From the NCBI GenBank assembly GCA_016839845.1, contig JAEOTL010000165.1, positions 1 through 11,707 on the forward strand: a stretch of 11,707 bases of DNA. Reading direction: 5' to 3'. The stretch is from Promethearchaeota archaeon (lineage in GTDB: Archaea; Asgardarchaeota; Lokiarchaeia; Sigynarchaeales; SOKP01). Below are positions 1-7,292 of this stretch, in pieces; position 1 is the stretch's first letter, and every line of letters starts with the position of its first letter. The notes beneath the pieces are model-generated. The model had not been told where the DNA came from. It ran no database searches and saw nothing but the letters and a program-made list of their open reading frames with translations. A program made the position numbers and the translations under genes.

Positions 1-561
1 ATAAGACATAATGTTGAACTTCTAGAGCAAATGGGTGCGAAAACTGTATTTACTGCATGTGCTGGGTGCTATCGAACCTTAAAAAAGGACTATCCTGAAA
101 TACTAGGAAAAGAATTACCGTTCGAAGTAAAACATATTACAGAAATCTTAAATGACCTCCTTGTTAATAATCAAATTCCATTTAAACCAAACGAGAGTGA
201 GGTATTGAAAGTTACCTTTCATGATCCTTGCCATCTTGGGCGCCATATGAACTTCTATGAAGTCCCACGAGAATTACTAACAAAAATTCCAAACTTAGAA
301 CTAATTGAAATGAAGAGAAATCGTGCTCACTCATGGTGTTGTGGTGCTGGTGGTGGAGTAAAAAGTCAATTTTCAGAATTAGCTCTCAAAATCTCAATGG
401 AGAGAATTTATGAGGCTATTGAGACGGGAGCAAATATATTAACAACTTCATGTCCATTTTGTATTGGTAATTTAAAAGATGCTTATAACCGACTCCAACC
501 AGAAGACCAAGGTAAAATTAAAGTTATTGATCTGATTGATCTCATTGCCTCAAAAATTTAA
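1..561 (+). CDS. HdrB/HdrD-like iron-sulfur protein, CCG domain (5' end outside window)
   Basis: This is the C-terminal part of a cysteine-rich (CCG, heterodisulfide reductase B/D or GlpC/GlcF type) redox protein. The frame is open to base 1, and the first ATG (31) is internal, so the true start lies upstream. Counting from that ATG, a complete CCG motif is visible: C67, C103-C104, C141 and C144, i.e. CX35CCX36CXXC, with the family strings HDPCHLGR, WCCGAGGG and TSCPFC. The CAGC near residue 10 is the tail of a first CCG repeat. In HdrB such repeats hold noncubane [4Fe-4S] clusters that cleave CoM-S-S-CoB; related proteins pass electrons from FAD-linked oxidases. The sequence does not tell which partner is used, because the upstream gene is missing. 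It ends in TAA followed by T-runs. The CCG family is clear; the substrate is unknown. Confidence 0.88.
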   Translation: MRHNVELLEQMGAKTVFTACAGCYRTLKKDYPEILGKELPFEVKHITEILNDLLVNNQIPFKPNESEVLKVTFHDPCHLGRHMNFYEVPRELLTKIPNLELIEMKRNRAHSWCCGAGGGVKSQFSELALKISMERIYEAIETGANILTTSCPFCIGNLKDAYNRLQPEDQGKIKVIDLIDLIASKI

Positions 562-572
562 ATCATCTAATC

Positions 573-590
573 ATTTTTTCCTTTTTTTTT
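573..590 (+). terminator. T-rich archaeal terminator
   Basis: Two T-runs (six T at 574-579 and nine T at 582-590) lie 12 bases after the stop of the CCG protein. Oligo-T on the coding strand is enough to stop archaeal RNA polymerase, and no stem is needed. It separates the redox gene from the GTPase operon. Confidence 0.55.
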
Positions 591-678
591 GCTTGCATTT
601 TACTGATAAAGCTGAGCATAAGATTTAAGATATATATAACCCAATTACTCAAATTTAAATATATTTTCTTTTATTTGA

Positions 679-688
679 TTATAAATAC
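679..688 (+). promoter_or_regulatory. Candidate TATA box for the GTPase operon
   Basis: TTATAAATAC lies 54-63 bases before the ATG at 742. Transcription would start near 710 and give a leader of about 30 bases that still includes the GAGGT ribosome site. A second AT-rich stretch, TATATATAA at 631-639, is an alternative. The rest of the 180-base gap 562-741 shows nothing else recognisable. Confidence 0.35.
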
Positions 689-730
689 AGTGTGTTTTAT
701 CTCTGATTATTGTTTTGGTCTCAAATTTGA

Positions 731-735
731 GAGGT
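731..735 (+). promoter_or_regulatory. Shine-Dalgarno site that decides the start of the Rag-like GTPase
   Basis: GAGGT ends six bases before ATG 742. The longer frame from TTG 715 would place this ribosome site inside the coding region, and the extra nine residues precede the first strand of the G domain, so 742 is preferred. Confidence 0.6.
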
Positions 736-741
736 AATTAT

Positions 742-1647
742 ATGGCAACTAAAATTACTTTAATTGGAAAACCAGAAATGGGAAAAACTACCATTAAAAA
801 GGTAATCTTTGAAGGAGAGGACCCAAGTGATTTAGTATTATTCCCACTTGAAGCAACTATTAAATTAACCTATTCGGTGTATAATTTTCTTGATACTAAA
901 GTAAGTTTAATAGATGCTCCCGGACAATCACTCTCTCAAATCTTTGAAGATGAGCAAAAACAGCTTTTAGCATTTGGGGACAGTAACGCAATAATTTACG
1001 TCTTTGATTACCCTACTTGGATTTCAGATTCACAAGATATCATTGATGATATTAGAAAAATCGCGGAAATTAATAAAAAACATCAATTCAATGCAAAAAC
1101 TATCTTGTTTCTCCATAAAATTGACCTTATTATCTCAAAGAAGATCGGAAGTCTTCTTTCTTCAATAAGGCGACAAATACAAAAACAGGTTGGGCTTGTT
1201 GAAGATCTTCCAATCTATTTCACAAGCCTACATCCTAACCTGATTTATACTACTTACAATGCCATATCAAATACGATCAGTGATTTCAAGAAAAAGATCA
1301 CAGCTTTAAAGGATCAACTCAAATTTCTGTTAGAAGATACATCAAAAACGAGTTGTATCGTAACCAATCCTGATAATTACCTTCTTATTCAAGAGATGTC
1401 AAACGATTTTGATCCAAATATCTTGTATTATTTGTATGAAGAAGTACATCGTATAAGTACATCCTCAGAAATTTTTACCCCAAGAAACGATACTGTAAGC
1501 TTAGGGCCTAAAATATTTAATAGAGTTATAGAAAACATGCGAGATTTAAACTCTAGTTTTAAATATATTATGTTATTTTCCGAAGCTTTAGAGAATGAAG
1601 AAATGATTAAGATATTAGATGAAATAAAGAATAAATTAAAATCATAA
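742..1647 (+). CDS. Rag/Gtr-like small GTPase with C-terminal roadblock-like region
   Basis: A 301-residue GTPase. From ATG 742 the G motifs are: G1 GKPEMGKT (9-16), a switch I threonine in LEATI (T39), G3 DAPGQ (58-62), G4 HKID (125-128) and a G5-like TS at 161-162. HKxD in place of NKxD, LEATI, and the TSxxxxxxY stretch after G4 are hallmarks of eukaryotic RagA-D/Gtr1-2 and separate it from Ras, Rab and Arf. Residues about 185-300 form a mixed alpha/beta tail, as in Rag proteins, where a roadblock-fold C-terminal domain mediates dimerisation. Eukaryotic Rags signal amino-acid status to TORC1 at lysosomes; the archaeal role is unknown. It is first in an operon, 37 bases before the Arf-like gene. 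Family confidence is high; the roadblock assignment rests on position and pattern. Confidence 0.88.
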   Translation: MATKITLIGKPEMGKTTIKKVIFEGEDPSDLVLFPLEATIKLTYSVYNFLDTKVSLIDAPGQSLSQIFEDEQKQLLAFGDSNAIIYVFDYPTWISDSQDIIDDIRKIAEINKKHQFNAKTILFLHKIDLIISKKIGSLLSSIRRQIQKQVGLVEDLPIYFTSLHPNLIYTTYNAISNTISDFKKKITALKDQLKFLLEDTSKTSCIVTNPDNYLLIQEMSNDFDPNILYYLYEEVHRISTSSEIFTPRNDTVSLGPKIFNRVIENMRDLNSSFKYIMLFSEALENEEMIKILDEIKNKLKS

Positions 1648-1684
1648 TTTAAAACAAAGAAATTAATAGAAAGAAGTAACCATA

Positions 1685-2734
1685 ATGCTACGGCAAGTCT
1701 TTATAATAATCGATGATAATCTAGCTTATCAAAGAAGTTATGCGAAAGGATTAGAGACCTCACTTTTTTCAAATGTATATCAGAAAATTAAAAAAGCTGC
1801 GCTAGACAAATTTGCAGGAGAGACAGGTACTTATGAGTTTTTTGAGTTCAAACTTTCATATATAATTGACGAGGACCTTAATTTTGTATTACTCTTTGTC
1901 TCGGGATTAGGTGATGATTTTAAGGACATCGAACCTCAATTGAAGAAACTTAAAAGAGAATTTGTCGAATTTTATGGAGATACACTTAAAAACAATGATT
2001 TTGAAATCGTTAGCGAAGCCTTAGACCCAATTGTCGATAATATCCATAGGAATTTAAAACCAAAGATTTCTATAGTAGGATTTTCAGGAGTTGGGAAAAC
2101 TACGACAACTAGATTAATTAAATCGGAAGAAATTCCTATGCAGCATATTCCAACAATTACCGGCGAAGTTGCTACTATTAAAATTGGCAAACTAAATTTC
2201 TTTCTTTGGGATTTTGCAGGTCAAGACCAGTTTGATTTTCTTTGGGAGAAATTCATAAGAGGTTCTGATGCGGTTCTCCTAATGACTGATTCAACCTTGG
2301 AGAACCTTGAAAAAAGCCGTTTTTTTAATGAGTTAGTTAAAAAAGCGGTCCCTTATGCCCGTTTTGCGATTATTGGAAATAAACAAGACCTACCAGATGC
2401 CATGAAAGTTGAAGACATTGAAAGGTTAATGGGAAATAAGACCTATGGTTTTGTGGCAATTGATCCTGAAAATCGCCCAAAGATGATAAGAATAATAGCA
2501 GACCTATTAGATATGGATACAAAAGTATCACCATTATTAAAACCATTGCTTGAAAGAGATAATCTAATGGATAAAGCACAAACAGCACTAGAAAGCGGAC
2601 AATTTAAGGAAGCAGTCACAATATTCGAAGAAATTAGTAATCTCTGCTTAGATTTAGGAGATGATTCCCTTGCAGTCGATTTTCAATCTAAAAGTGAAAA
2701 AATTAGCAAGATTTTAAAATCAATTTCTAGTTAG
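1685..2734 (+). CDS. Longin-Arf-like small GTPase with C-terminal TPR-like helices
   Basis: A 349-residue three-part protein. Residues 1-120 show the strand/helix order of a longin-type domain (strands near 3-9, 12-19, 52-61 and 65-73; helices near 23-40, 80-101 and 110-122). Residues 125-270 are an Arf/SR-beta-type G domain: G1 GFSGVGKT (132-139), switch I IPTI (T157), G3 WDFAGQD (175-181), G4 NKQDLPDAM (232-240). PTI, WDxxGQD and NKQDLPxAM are close to Arf1. The G5 region is degenerate (VAID near 257-260). Residues 286-330 resemble one TPR-like helix pair. There is no N-terminal amphipathic or myristoylation helix as in Arf; the longin domain takes that place, recalling the longin (SRX) of the SRP receptor that binds SR-beta. 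The ribosome site is weak (AGAAAGAAG). It is probably translated from the same message as the Rag-like gene. Confidence 0.88.
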   Translation: MLRQVFIIIDDNLAYQRSYAKGLETSLFSNVYQKIKKAALDKFAGETGTYEFFEFKLSYIIDEDLNFVLLFVSGLGDDFKDIEPQLKKLKREFVEFYGDTLKNNDFEIVSEALDPIVDNIHRNLKPKISIVGFSGVGKTTTTRLIKSEEIPMQHIPTITGEVATIKIGKLNFFLWDFAGQDQFDFLWEKFIRGSDAVLLMTDSTLENLEKSRFFNELVKKAVPYARFAIIGNKQDLPDAMKVEDIERLMGNKTYGFVAIDPENRPKMIRIIADLLDMDTKVSPLLKPLLERDNLMDKAQTALESGQFKEAVTIFEEISNLCLDLGDDSLAVDFQSKSEKISKILKSISS

Positions 2735-2736
2735 TA

Positions 2737-2753
2737 CATTTTTCATTTTTTTA
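2737..2753. terminator. T-rich spacer between convergent genes
   Basis: The 31 bases between the stop of the Arf-like gene and the stop of the longin-PAS gene contain runs of five and seven T on the plus strand, enough to end the GTPase operon. No stem-loop is seen. Confidence 0.4.
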
Positions 2754-2765
2754 GTATTATAAGAT

Positions 2766-4430
2766 TCAAGACCAAGTCCTTGATACATTTTGTAGAAATC
2801 CAAGGACTTCATTACTCCCAAGGGGAACAATTCTTAACTGAAATATGATTTTATTATCGTCTACGGTAAATACAAATTTCATGTTGTTTGGTGTATTATC
2901 TTTAAGAGCACCTACGATATTCTCTTGTGCTTCACGTGCAATTTCTTCTGGTAATACTTCAGTAATATGACCTCCTATGATGTCGTTTGCATTAAATATA
3001 TCTTTCAGAGTTTTCTCTAGTTTTTTATCTAGTTTGAAATCTAATAGGAACCCTTTCTCTGAAAACCTGAAAATTGAGAAAGGAATATGATTAAAAAGAA
3101 TGTTATTTCGAATCTCACTTTCAGCTAATTTTTCTTTATTCTGCATTCGTTCAATTGCAGTCCCTAATTCTAATCCTATTGTAATAATTAGCTCCATTTC
3201 TTCCGAAGATAGGGATTTAGTATTATTAAAGATCATATTTAATGAGCCAATTATCTCAAATTTTGAAAATAATGGAATAATTGCACTAGAAGTAATATCT
3301 AAACCCCAGAAAATACTTTTAATATATTCGGGGAAATTATCATTAATGAGAGCAACTCCTTTAGAGAAAACGATATTGTGAGGTTTTTCGAAGATTTCCA
3401 ACTCACTATTTTCTAGGACAAAAAAGGAGGGAAACCCCTTATGAGTTTTGATATTTGCAACTTGTCGGGATTTATTTATTAGATATATCGCACAAGCTTT
3501 AAGATCGTATAAATCTATAAAACTATCGCGTATCTTAATCAATAATTCGTGTAAACTTTTGGCTTGATTTGCAATACTTATGATTTTGTTAAGGGTATCA
3601 ACCTTTTTAACTTGTTGTTTAAGTTTTTCCTCTGCTAATTGGATATCACTAATGTCATGAAAGAAATATTGAATATAGTACTGATCAGCTAGTTGAATTT
3701 CATTTATACTAACCTCTAAATATATCTTTTCTCCAGTAGATGATTTAATTCTCGAAATTATCGGAGGGGGCTGATTAACTAGATGTTTAACCATTTTTGG
3801 ATCCACTAATCCCTCATCAAATAACTCAATTTCCAACGCTTTGATACCAATCAGTTTATTCTTTGATGTTTCCACGAGATTTTCAGCTTCTTTATTTACA
3901 TCAATAATTAAACCTGTATCTCGATTTATTATGAAAATAGCATCCCTTGCTGCTTTAAACAGAGCTTGATATCTTCGCTCTGCTAGAGCGATGGTTTTTA
4001 ACGCGGGCATAATGGATTCAAAGTAAGAGAAAAAGAATTGAGTGATTTCTCGCTGCTTGTCAATATCAGCTTTAAATTCTTTAGGCTCATGATCAAAAGC
4101 TTTATAAACATCATCCAATTCAATGATGTATGAAGTAAATCCAGTTAAAAGCTCATTGGCAAGCATTAGAGTAAGATTTATGCTTGACTTAGTCACCAGA
4201 GAAATTAAAAAGCTCTCATATCCCCCTCTCGCAAAAGGACTGGATAGTTTGAAAAACAAATTTGCAGTTTTAAACTTTCCAAAGATATGAATAAACACTT
4301 CTTTTGTTGGAAGTTCCATCAAGGAAGGAATTTTATTGGCTATCTCCTCTTCTAAAGATTTAGGTGCCTTTAAAACTATCTTGGGTCCGTAGAGTGGATC
4401 AAATCGACTCAAAATTAAAGCGGCTTCCAA
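2766..4430 (-). CDS. Longin-PAS-GAF-PAS sensory protein without output domain
   Basis: A 554-residue soluble protein. Residues 1-115 look like a longin-type domain: a first strand ending in FDPLYGP, as in other archaeal longin proteins, then helix, strands and helices. Residues about 150-270 are a PAS domain (ALFKAARDAIFIINRDTG, ending HDISD), 285-440 a GAF domain (starting DTLNKIISIANQAKS, ending LGTAIERM), and 446-554 a second PAS-like domain that runs to the stop. A short helical linker near 265-285 joins PAS to GAF. No histidine kinase, GGDEF, HTH or transmembrane segment is present, so the output must be by protein contact, plausibly through the longin domain to a small GTPase (inference; the GTPase operon is convergent next door). 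The start is TTG at 4430; an in-frame TGA three codons upstream leaves no longer option, and later starts would cut the longin domain. Confidence 0.82.
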   Translation of the reverse strand: MEAALILSRFDPLYGPKIVLKAPKSLEEEIANKIPSLMELPTKEVFIHIFGKFKTANLFFKLSSPFARGGYESFLISLVTKSSINLTLMLANELLTGFTSYIIELDDVYKAFDHEPKEFKADIDKQREITQFFFSYFESIMPALKTIALAERRYQALFKAARDAIFIINRDTGLIIDVNKEAENLVETSKNKLIGIKALEIELFDEGLVDPKMVKHLVNQPPPIISRIKSSTGEKIYLEVSINEIQLADQYYIQYFFHDISDIQLAEEKLKQQVKKVDTLNKIISIANQAKSLHELLIKIRDSFIDLYDLKACAIYLINKSRQVANIKTHKGFPSFFVLENSELEIFEKPHNIVFSKGVALINDNFPEYIKSIFWGLDITSSAIIPLFSKFEIIGSLNMIFNNTKSLSSEEMELIITIGLELGTAIERMQNKEKLAESEIRNNILFNHIPFSIFRFSEKGFLLDFKLDKKLEKTLKDIFNANDIIGGHITEVLPEEIAREAQENIVGALKDNTPNNMKFVFTVDDNKIIFQLRIVPLGSNEVLGFLQNVSRTWS

Positions 4431-4480
4431 GATGTTTCACGAACTTAAAGTAAAGGCTCTCGATTTTTAAGTATAAATAG

Positions 4481-4492
4481 AGTTATATAAAT
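4481..4492. promoter_or_regulatory. Candidate TATA region in the divergent spacer 4431-4634
   Basis: TTATATAAATTT lies between the divergent longin-PAS and transglutaminase genes and reads as a TATA-like element on both strands. On the minus strand it lies about 55 bases before the TTG start at 4430. The 204-base spacer otherwise holds a 30-codon plus-strand ORF (4519-4611) of doubtful status. Confidence 0.3.
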
Positions 4493-4604
4493 TTATTTTT
4501 AAGTAATTAAAAACAAAAATGGATCTTAGTAGATTTTCTGAATTAGTCAATAAGAAAGCCATCAATATAGCAGTTAACTCACGTCTAATACATTTTAGGC
4601 AAAT

Positions 4605-4613
4605 CTTATAAAG
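4605..4613 (+). promoter_or_regulatory. Candidate TATA box, leaderless transglutaminase-like gene
   Basis: CTTATAAAG is centred about 26 bases before ATG 4635, the distance expected if transcription starts at the start codon itself. There is no Shine-Dalgarno site close to the ATG, which agrees with a leaderless message. Confidence 0.4.
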
Positions 4614-4634
4614 TGATCTCAAATTTATCAATCT

Positions 4635-5312
4635 ATGAATATGAATGAATACCTACAATCATCGGAATTCTTTGATTTTGATAAGAGTTCAGTAAGTATT
4701 AAGGCTAAAGAAATTACCAAAAATTTACAAACTGATAAAGAAAAAGCTATTGCTCTTTTTTATTGGGTGAGAGATGAGATAAAGTATAATATGTTAACGT
4801 ACATCCCGTCTGTTGAAGCCAATTTTAAAGCAAGTGTCACTCTTCGCAGAGGCAATGGATTTTGCGTTTCAAAATCGATCTTATTATCGAGCTTCGCTAG
4901 GGCGGTTGGTATACCTGCTCGTATTCACTTAGTTGACTTGATCAATCACAAGATCTCTCAAAAGGTCATAGACTTTATGCAAACAAATGTAATGCATTAT
5001 CATGGCTACAGTGAGTTGTATTTAGATGGTAAATGGGTGAAACTTACTCCCTCATTTGATAAAGGGACCGCAGATAAGGGAGGTTTTCATCCTATGTGTG
5101 AATTTGATGGTGAATGCGATGCTGTGTTCCCTGAATATGATGATGATGGGAATCGATTCGGAGAATATGTTTTAGATAGGGGAGTGCATGCAGATTTACC
5201 GCTTGAAGAAATCGAAAGAGTTTTTCTCGAAAAATATCCATCAATCCGTCAATTTAAAACTGGTGCTCCTGTAAAAAAGATAGAAGACACTACATTAACT
5301 TATAAAAAATAA
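4635..5312 (+). CDS. Transglutaminase-like cysteine protease-fold protein
   Basis: A 225-residue protein with a transglutaminase-core (papain-like) domain. The catalytic triad is readable: C77 in GNGFCVSKS, H123 in YHGYSELYL and D142 in PSFDKG. The flanking ARAVGIPARIHLVD and DGKWVKLTPS match the family core. The N-terminal 50 residues include the helix before the core (DKEKAIALFYWVRDEIKYN). There is no signal peptide or membrane segment, so it should act in the cytoplasm. Prokaryotic members are mostly peptidases or amide hydrolases of unknown substrate, not cross-linkers. The acidic, aromatic region 157-180 (EFDGECDAVFPEYDDDG) lies outside the core and may shape the substrate site. An in-frame ATG two codons downstream (4641) is an alternative start. 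It converges on ftr with an eight-base gap. Confidence 0.82.
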   Translation: MNMNEYLQSSEFFDFDKSSVSIKAKEITKNLQTDKEKAIALFYWVRDEIKYNMLTYIPSVEANFKASVTLRRGNGFCVSKSILLSSFARAVGIPARIHLVDLINHKISQKVIDFMQTNVMHYHGYSELYLDGKWVKLTPSFDKGTADKGGFHPMCEFDGECDAVFPEYDDDGNRFGEYVLDRGVHADLPLEEIERVFLEKYPSIRQFKTGAPVKKIEDTTLTYKK

Positions 5313-5315
5313 AAT

Positions 5316-5334
5316 GCTATTTAGCTAAAATAGC
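5316..5334. terminator. Short hairpin at the junction of convergent genes
   Basis: GCTATTT (5316-5322) pairs with AAATAGC (5328-5334) around a five-base loop. It covers the stop of ftr and lies just after the transglutaminase stop, so it could act on both messages. The stem is short and AT-rich and may be chance. Confidence 0.25.
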
Positions 5335-6238
5335 TCTCTTTCAATCCTAATTCTCGTAGATAAATTTTATGTTTCCCTAATTTCCCACCATAATTACCTG
5401 TGGAAATTTTAATTAACCCCTCCATTCCAGCAACTCCCTCAATAACTTTTGACATTGTGAATTCAATAGTTTCTTTATCAAGTGCGTTAAAAACAATTTC
5501 AGGAATTGATAATACGTTATCCGGAACTTTAAATACATCTGAAGGAATCTTAGTTTTCAATGTAGGGCAGAATGGGTGATTTGTTGAGGGACCAATCTCG
5601 GGAAAATTCGTTTCGGGTTTAGAACCTGCCGAACAGACGTCGAAAGTGGTGCAAACATTATCAATTTCAGCAATAATCTTTACAGCTTCCCTTCCAACTT
5701 TTATTCCTGATTCTAATGTGTCACAAAATAACCATAAATTACCCCCCATAACACCAGGAGCATATGAAATCTCTTCTTCAATTAAAAAATCATAGCCCAT
5801 CATGATTGGGACACTGATTAAATTCCGATCATGTTTAGTTATAACCCATTCATATCCATCCCCACAATGACCAACATTGTTCATCATATTAAACTTCATA
5901 GTAACTTGATCGGGGTAGAAATCAAATACAGCAGTAGTTGGAACAACGAGTATTCCTTGTCTCATTCGTCTCCCTAATTGATCATAAAATTTCGTTGTCG
6001 CTTTTTTCCCAGTACCAGTCACCCATAACTGAACAACAGCACCTAGTCTTCCGTCGATTGTTTCTTCTTCACTCAACCACCTAACAATCCCTCCTTCAGC
6101 ATCCCCAAAAACAGTTGATGGAAGTGCAGTAAATGCATTAGCTGCCCTATTCAAGAATGCAGCATCCTGAGCAGTTACCATTAGTTGAACACAGAGACCT
6201 TCAAACGCCTCACAATACGTATCCTCTATAAGTGTCAT
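5321..6238 (-). CDS. ftr: Formylmethanofuran--tetrahydromethanopterin N-formyltransferase
   Basis: Ftr (EC 2.3.1.101) moves the formyl group between formylmethanofuran and H4MPT in the cytoplasm. It is the second step of the archaeal methyl branch of the Wood-Ljungdahl pathway, or its reverse in C1 oxidation. The product is about 305 residues, close to the usual length of about 297. Recognised segments (numbered from TTG 6244) are IEDTYCEAFEG at 6-16, VPTTAVFD at 101-108, VPIMMG at 145-150, GVMGGNLW at 164-171, CSAGSKPETNFP at 204-215, FCPTLK at 225-230 and GNYGGKLGKHKIYL at 283-296. The start is either ATG 6238 (used here) or TTG 6244; neither has a clear ribosome site. No other H4MPT-pathway gene lies next to it. 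It is divergent from a longin-like gene. Confidence 0.95.
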   Translation of the reverse strand: MTLIEDTYCEAFEGLCVQLMVTAQDAAFLNRAANAFTALPSTVFGDAEGGIVRWLSEEETIDGRLGAVVQLWVTGTGKKATTKFYDQLGRRMRQGILVVPTTAVFDFYPDQVTMKFNMMNNVGHCGDGYEWVITKHDRNLISVPIMMGYDFLIEEEISYAPGVMGGNLWLFCDTLESGIKVGREAVKIIAEIDNVCTTFDVCSAGSKPETNFPEIGPSTNHPFCPTLKTKIPSDVFKVPDNVLSIPEIVFNALDKETIEFTMSKVIEGVAGMEGLIKISTGNYGGKLGKHKIYLRELGLKESYFS

Positions 6239-6319
6239 TTTCAACCATCGTGAATTTAATTGAAATAAAACTTTTAAGATTTCATAAGAACGAATAGAAA
6301 ATTTATAATCTTATTAATT

Positions 6320-6329
6320 CTATAATAAT
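6320..6329 (+). promoter_or_regulatory. Candidate TATA element before the longin-like gene
   Basis: TATAATAATA lies about 40-48 bases before ATG 6368 in the 129-base divergent spacer shared with ftr. GAAGGAA abuts the ATG but is too close to be a good ribosome site. Confidence 0.25.
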
Positions 6330-6367
6330 ATTAAATGTTAGAAATACATTAACAGAGATCGAAGGAA

Positions 6368-7291
6368 ATGCCCCGAGCAATTATTTTGTATGAAATCGAT
6401 CAATCTTTTGGACCAAATATCCTAGCTGAATATTATTTAAAACAAGGTGACAAGATCCCATCATCTATCTTGAAAGATTTTACTGAAAAGCATGTAAAAA
6501 AAGGATATTCAGATGTAACTATCGTAAATGATAATAATCGTTTTTATTCGAACAAGCTAAATTCTGATGATCTTGAAAGAGAAAATCTTTTTCTAAGTTT
6601 CATTTTGCAGGAGGGGGAAGATATTCTCTCAATAAAGAGTATTTTTGACGATATTGAACAGAAAATAGTTCAGAACTTTTCTCCTGATAAAAAGAAGATG
6701 AATGATCTTCTTAAGGAAGCCCTAAATTCAATACTAGATCTTATCCAAAAACTCCAAGAACCTACGATTATTAAGGAAATTTTGAATGAGAGAACTAAAG
6801 GAATGCTTGACAATGATCAACTCCAAGAAGCAAAAGAATTGATAGATCTTGGTGAGGAAATTCCTGAAAAACTTGCTGAAGAGGTAAAAGTAGCTGAAGA
6901 ACTATTGTCAAATAAACTCTATAGAAAAGCTAAGAAGAGTTTTCTAAAAGCATCTGAGTTAGCAGCTCTCATTCAAGAAGAAAGCATAGCTTCATTTCTG
7001 GAGCATAAAGGTGAACAAGTGGGTATGTATCCAGATTTAATAAAGGAACGTGAAAGCATTTATAGAGAGGTAGAAAAGGTTACCAACGAGTTAGAGGATT
7101 CCAATTTAGATTTATACAAGATACTAGAAGAACCGGTAGATAGATTAATTGCGATTTCAAACAACTTTGAAGAAGTTGAAAAGATCACCACATTAACTAA
7201 TTTAAAAAAGTTTCTAAAAAGATCCTCTCAATTAGCTAAGGAATTAGAAGGTATGAATAAAAAAATAAAAGATCTAATACCAAATATTTAA
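6368..7291 (+). CDS. Longin-like domain protein with helical C-terminal tail
   Basis: A 307-residue soluble protein of unknown function. Residues 1-100 fit a longin-like fold: strand PRAIILYEI, turn DQSFGPNI, helix about 29-44, strands about 48-61 and 72-80, helix about 88-105. The FGP after the first strand parallels the YGP in the longin-PAS protein of this window. Residues 110-307 are almost wholly helical and charged, with coiled-coil character at 210-240 and 265-300. A TPR-like helix pair at about 173-217 (AEELLSNKLYRKAKKSF and following) lines up without gaps with the tail of the longin-Arf-like GTPase. It carries no catalytic motif, so it is more likely a scaffold or GTPase partner; that is inference. 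Only one base separates its stop from that of the convergent ATPase. Confidence 0.72.
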   Translation: MPRAIILYEIDQSFGPNILAEYYLKQGDKIPSSILKDFTEKHVKKGYSDVTIVNDNNRFYSNKLNSDDLERENLFLSFILQEGEDILSIKSIFDDIEQKIVQNFSPDKKKMNDLLKEALNSILDLIQKLQEPTIIKEILNERTKGMLDNDQLQEAKELIDLGEEIPEKLAEEVKVAEELLSNKLYRKAKKSFLKASELAALIQEESIASFLEHKGEQVGMYPDLIKERESIYREVEKVTNELEDSNLDLYKILEEPVDRLIAISNNFEEVEKITTLTNLKKFLKRSSQLAKELEGMNKKIKDLIPNI

Positions 7292-7292
7292 T

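Noticed and set aside
600..625. Possible SECIS-like TGA...AA...GA core after the CCG protein
   Set aside because: The flanking bases do not form a stem of useful length, and the visible part of the CCG gene has cysteines at all cluster positions with no in-frame TGA.
715..741. Upstream TTG start for the Rag-like GTPase
   Set aside because: The nine extra residues would include the GAGGT ribosome site that fits ATG 742, and family members begin right before the first strand.
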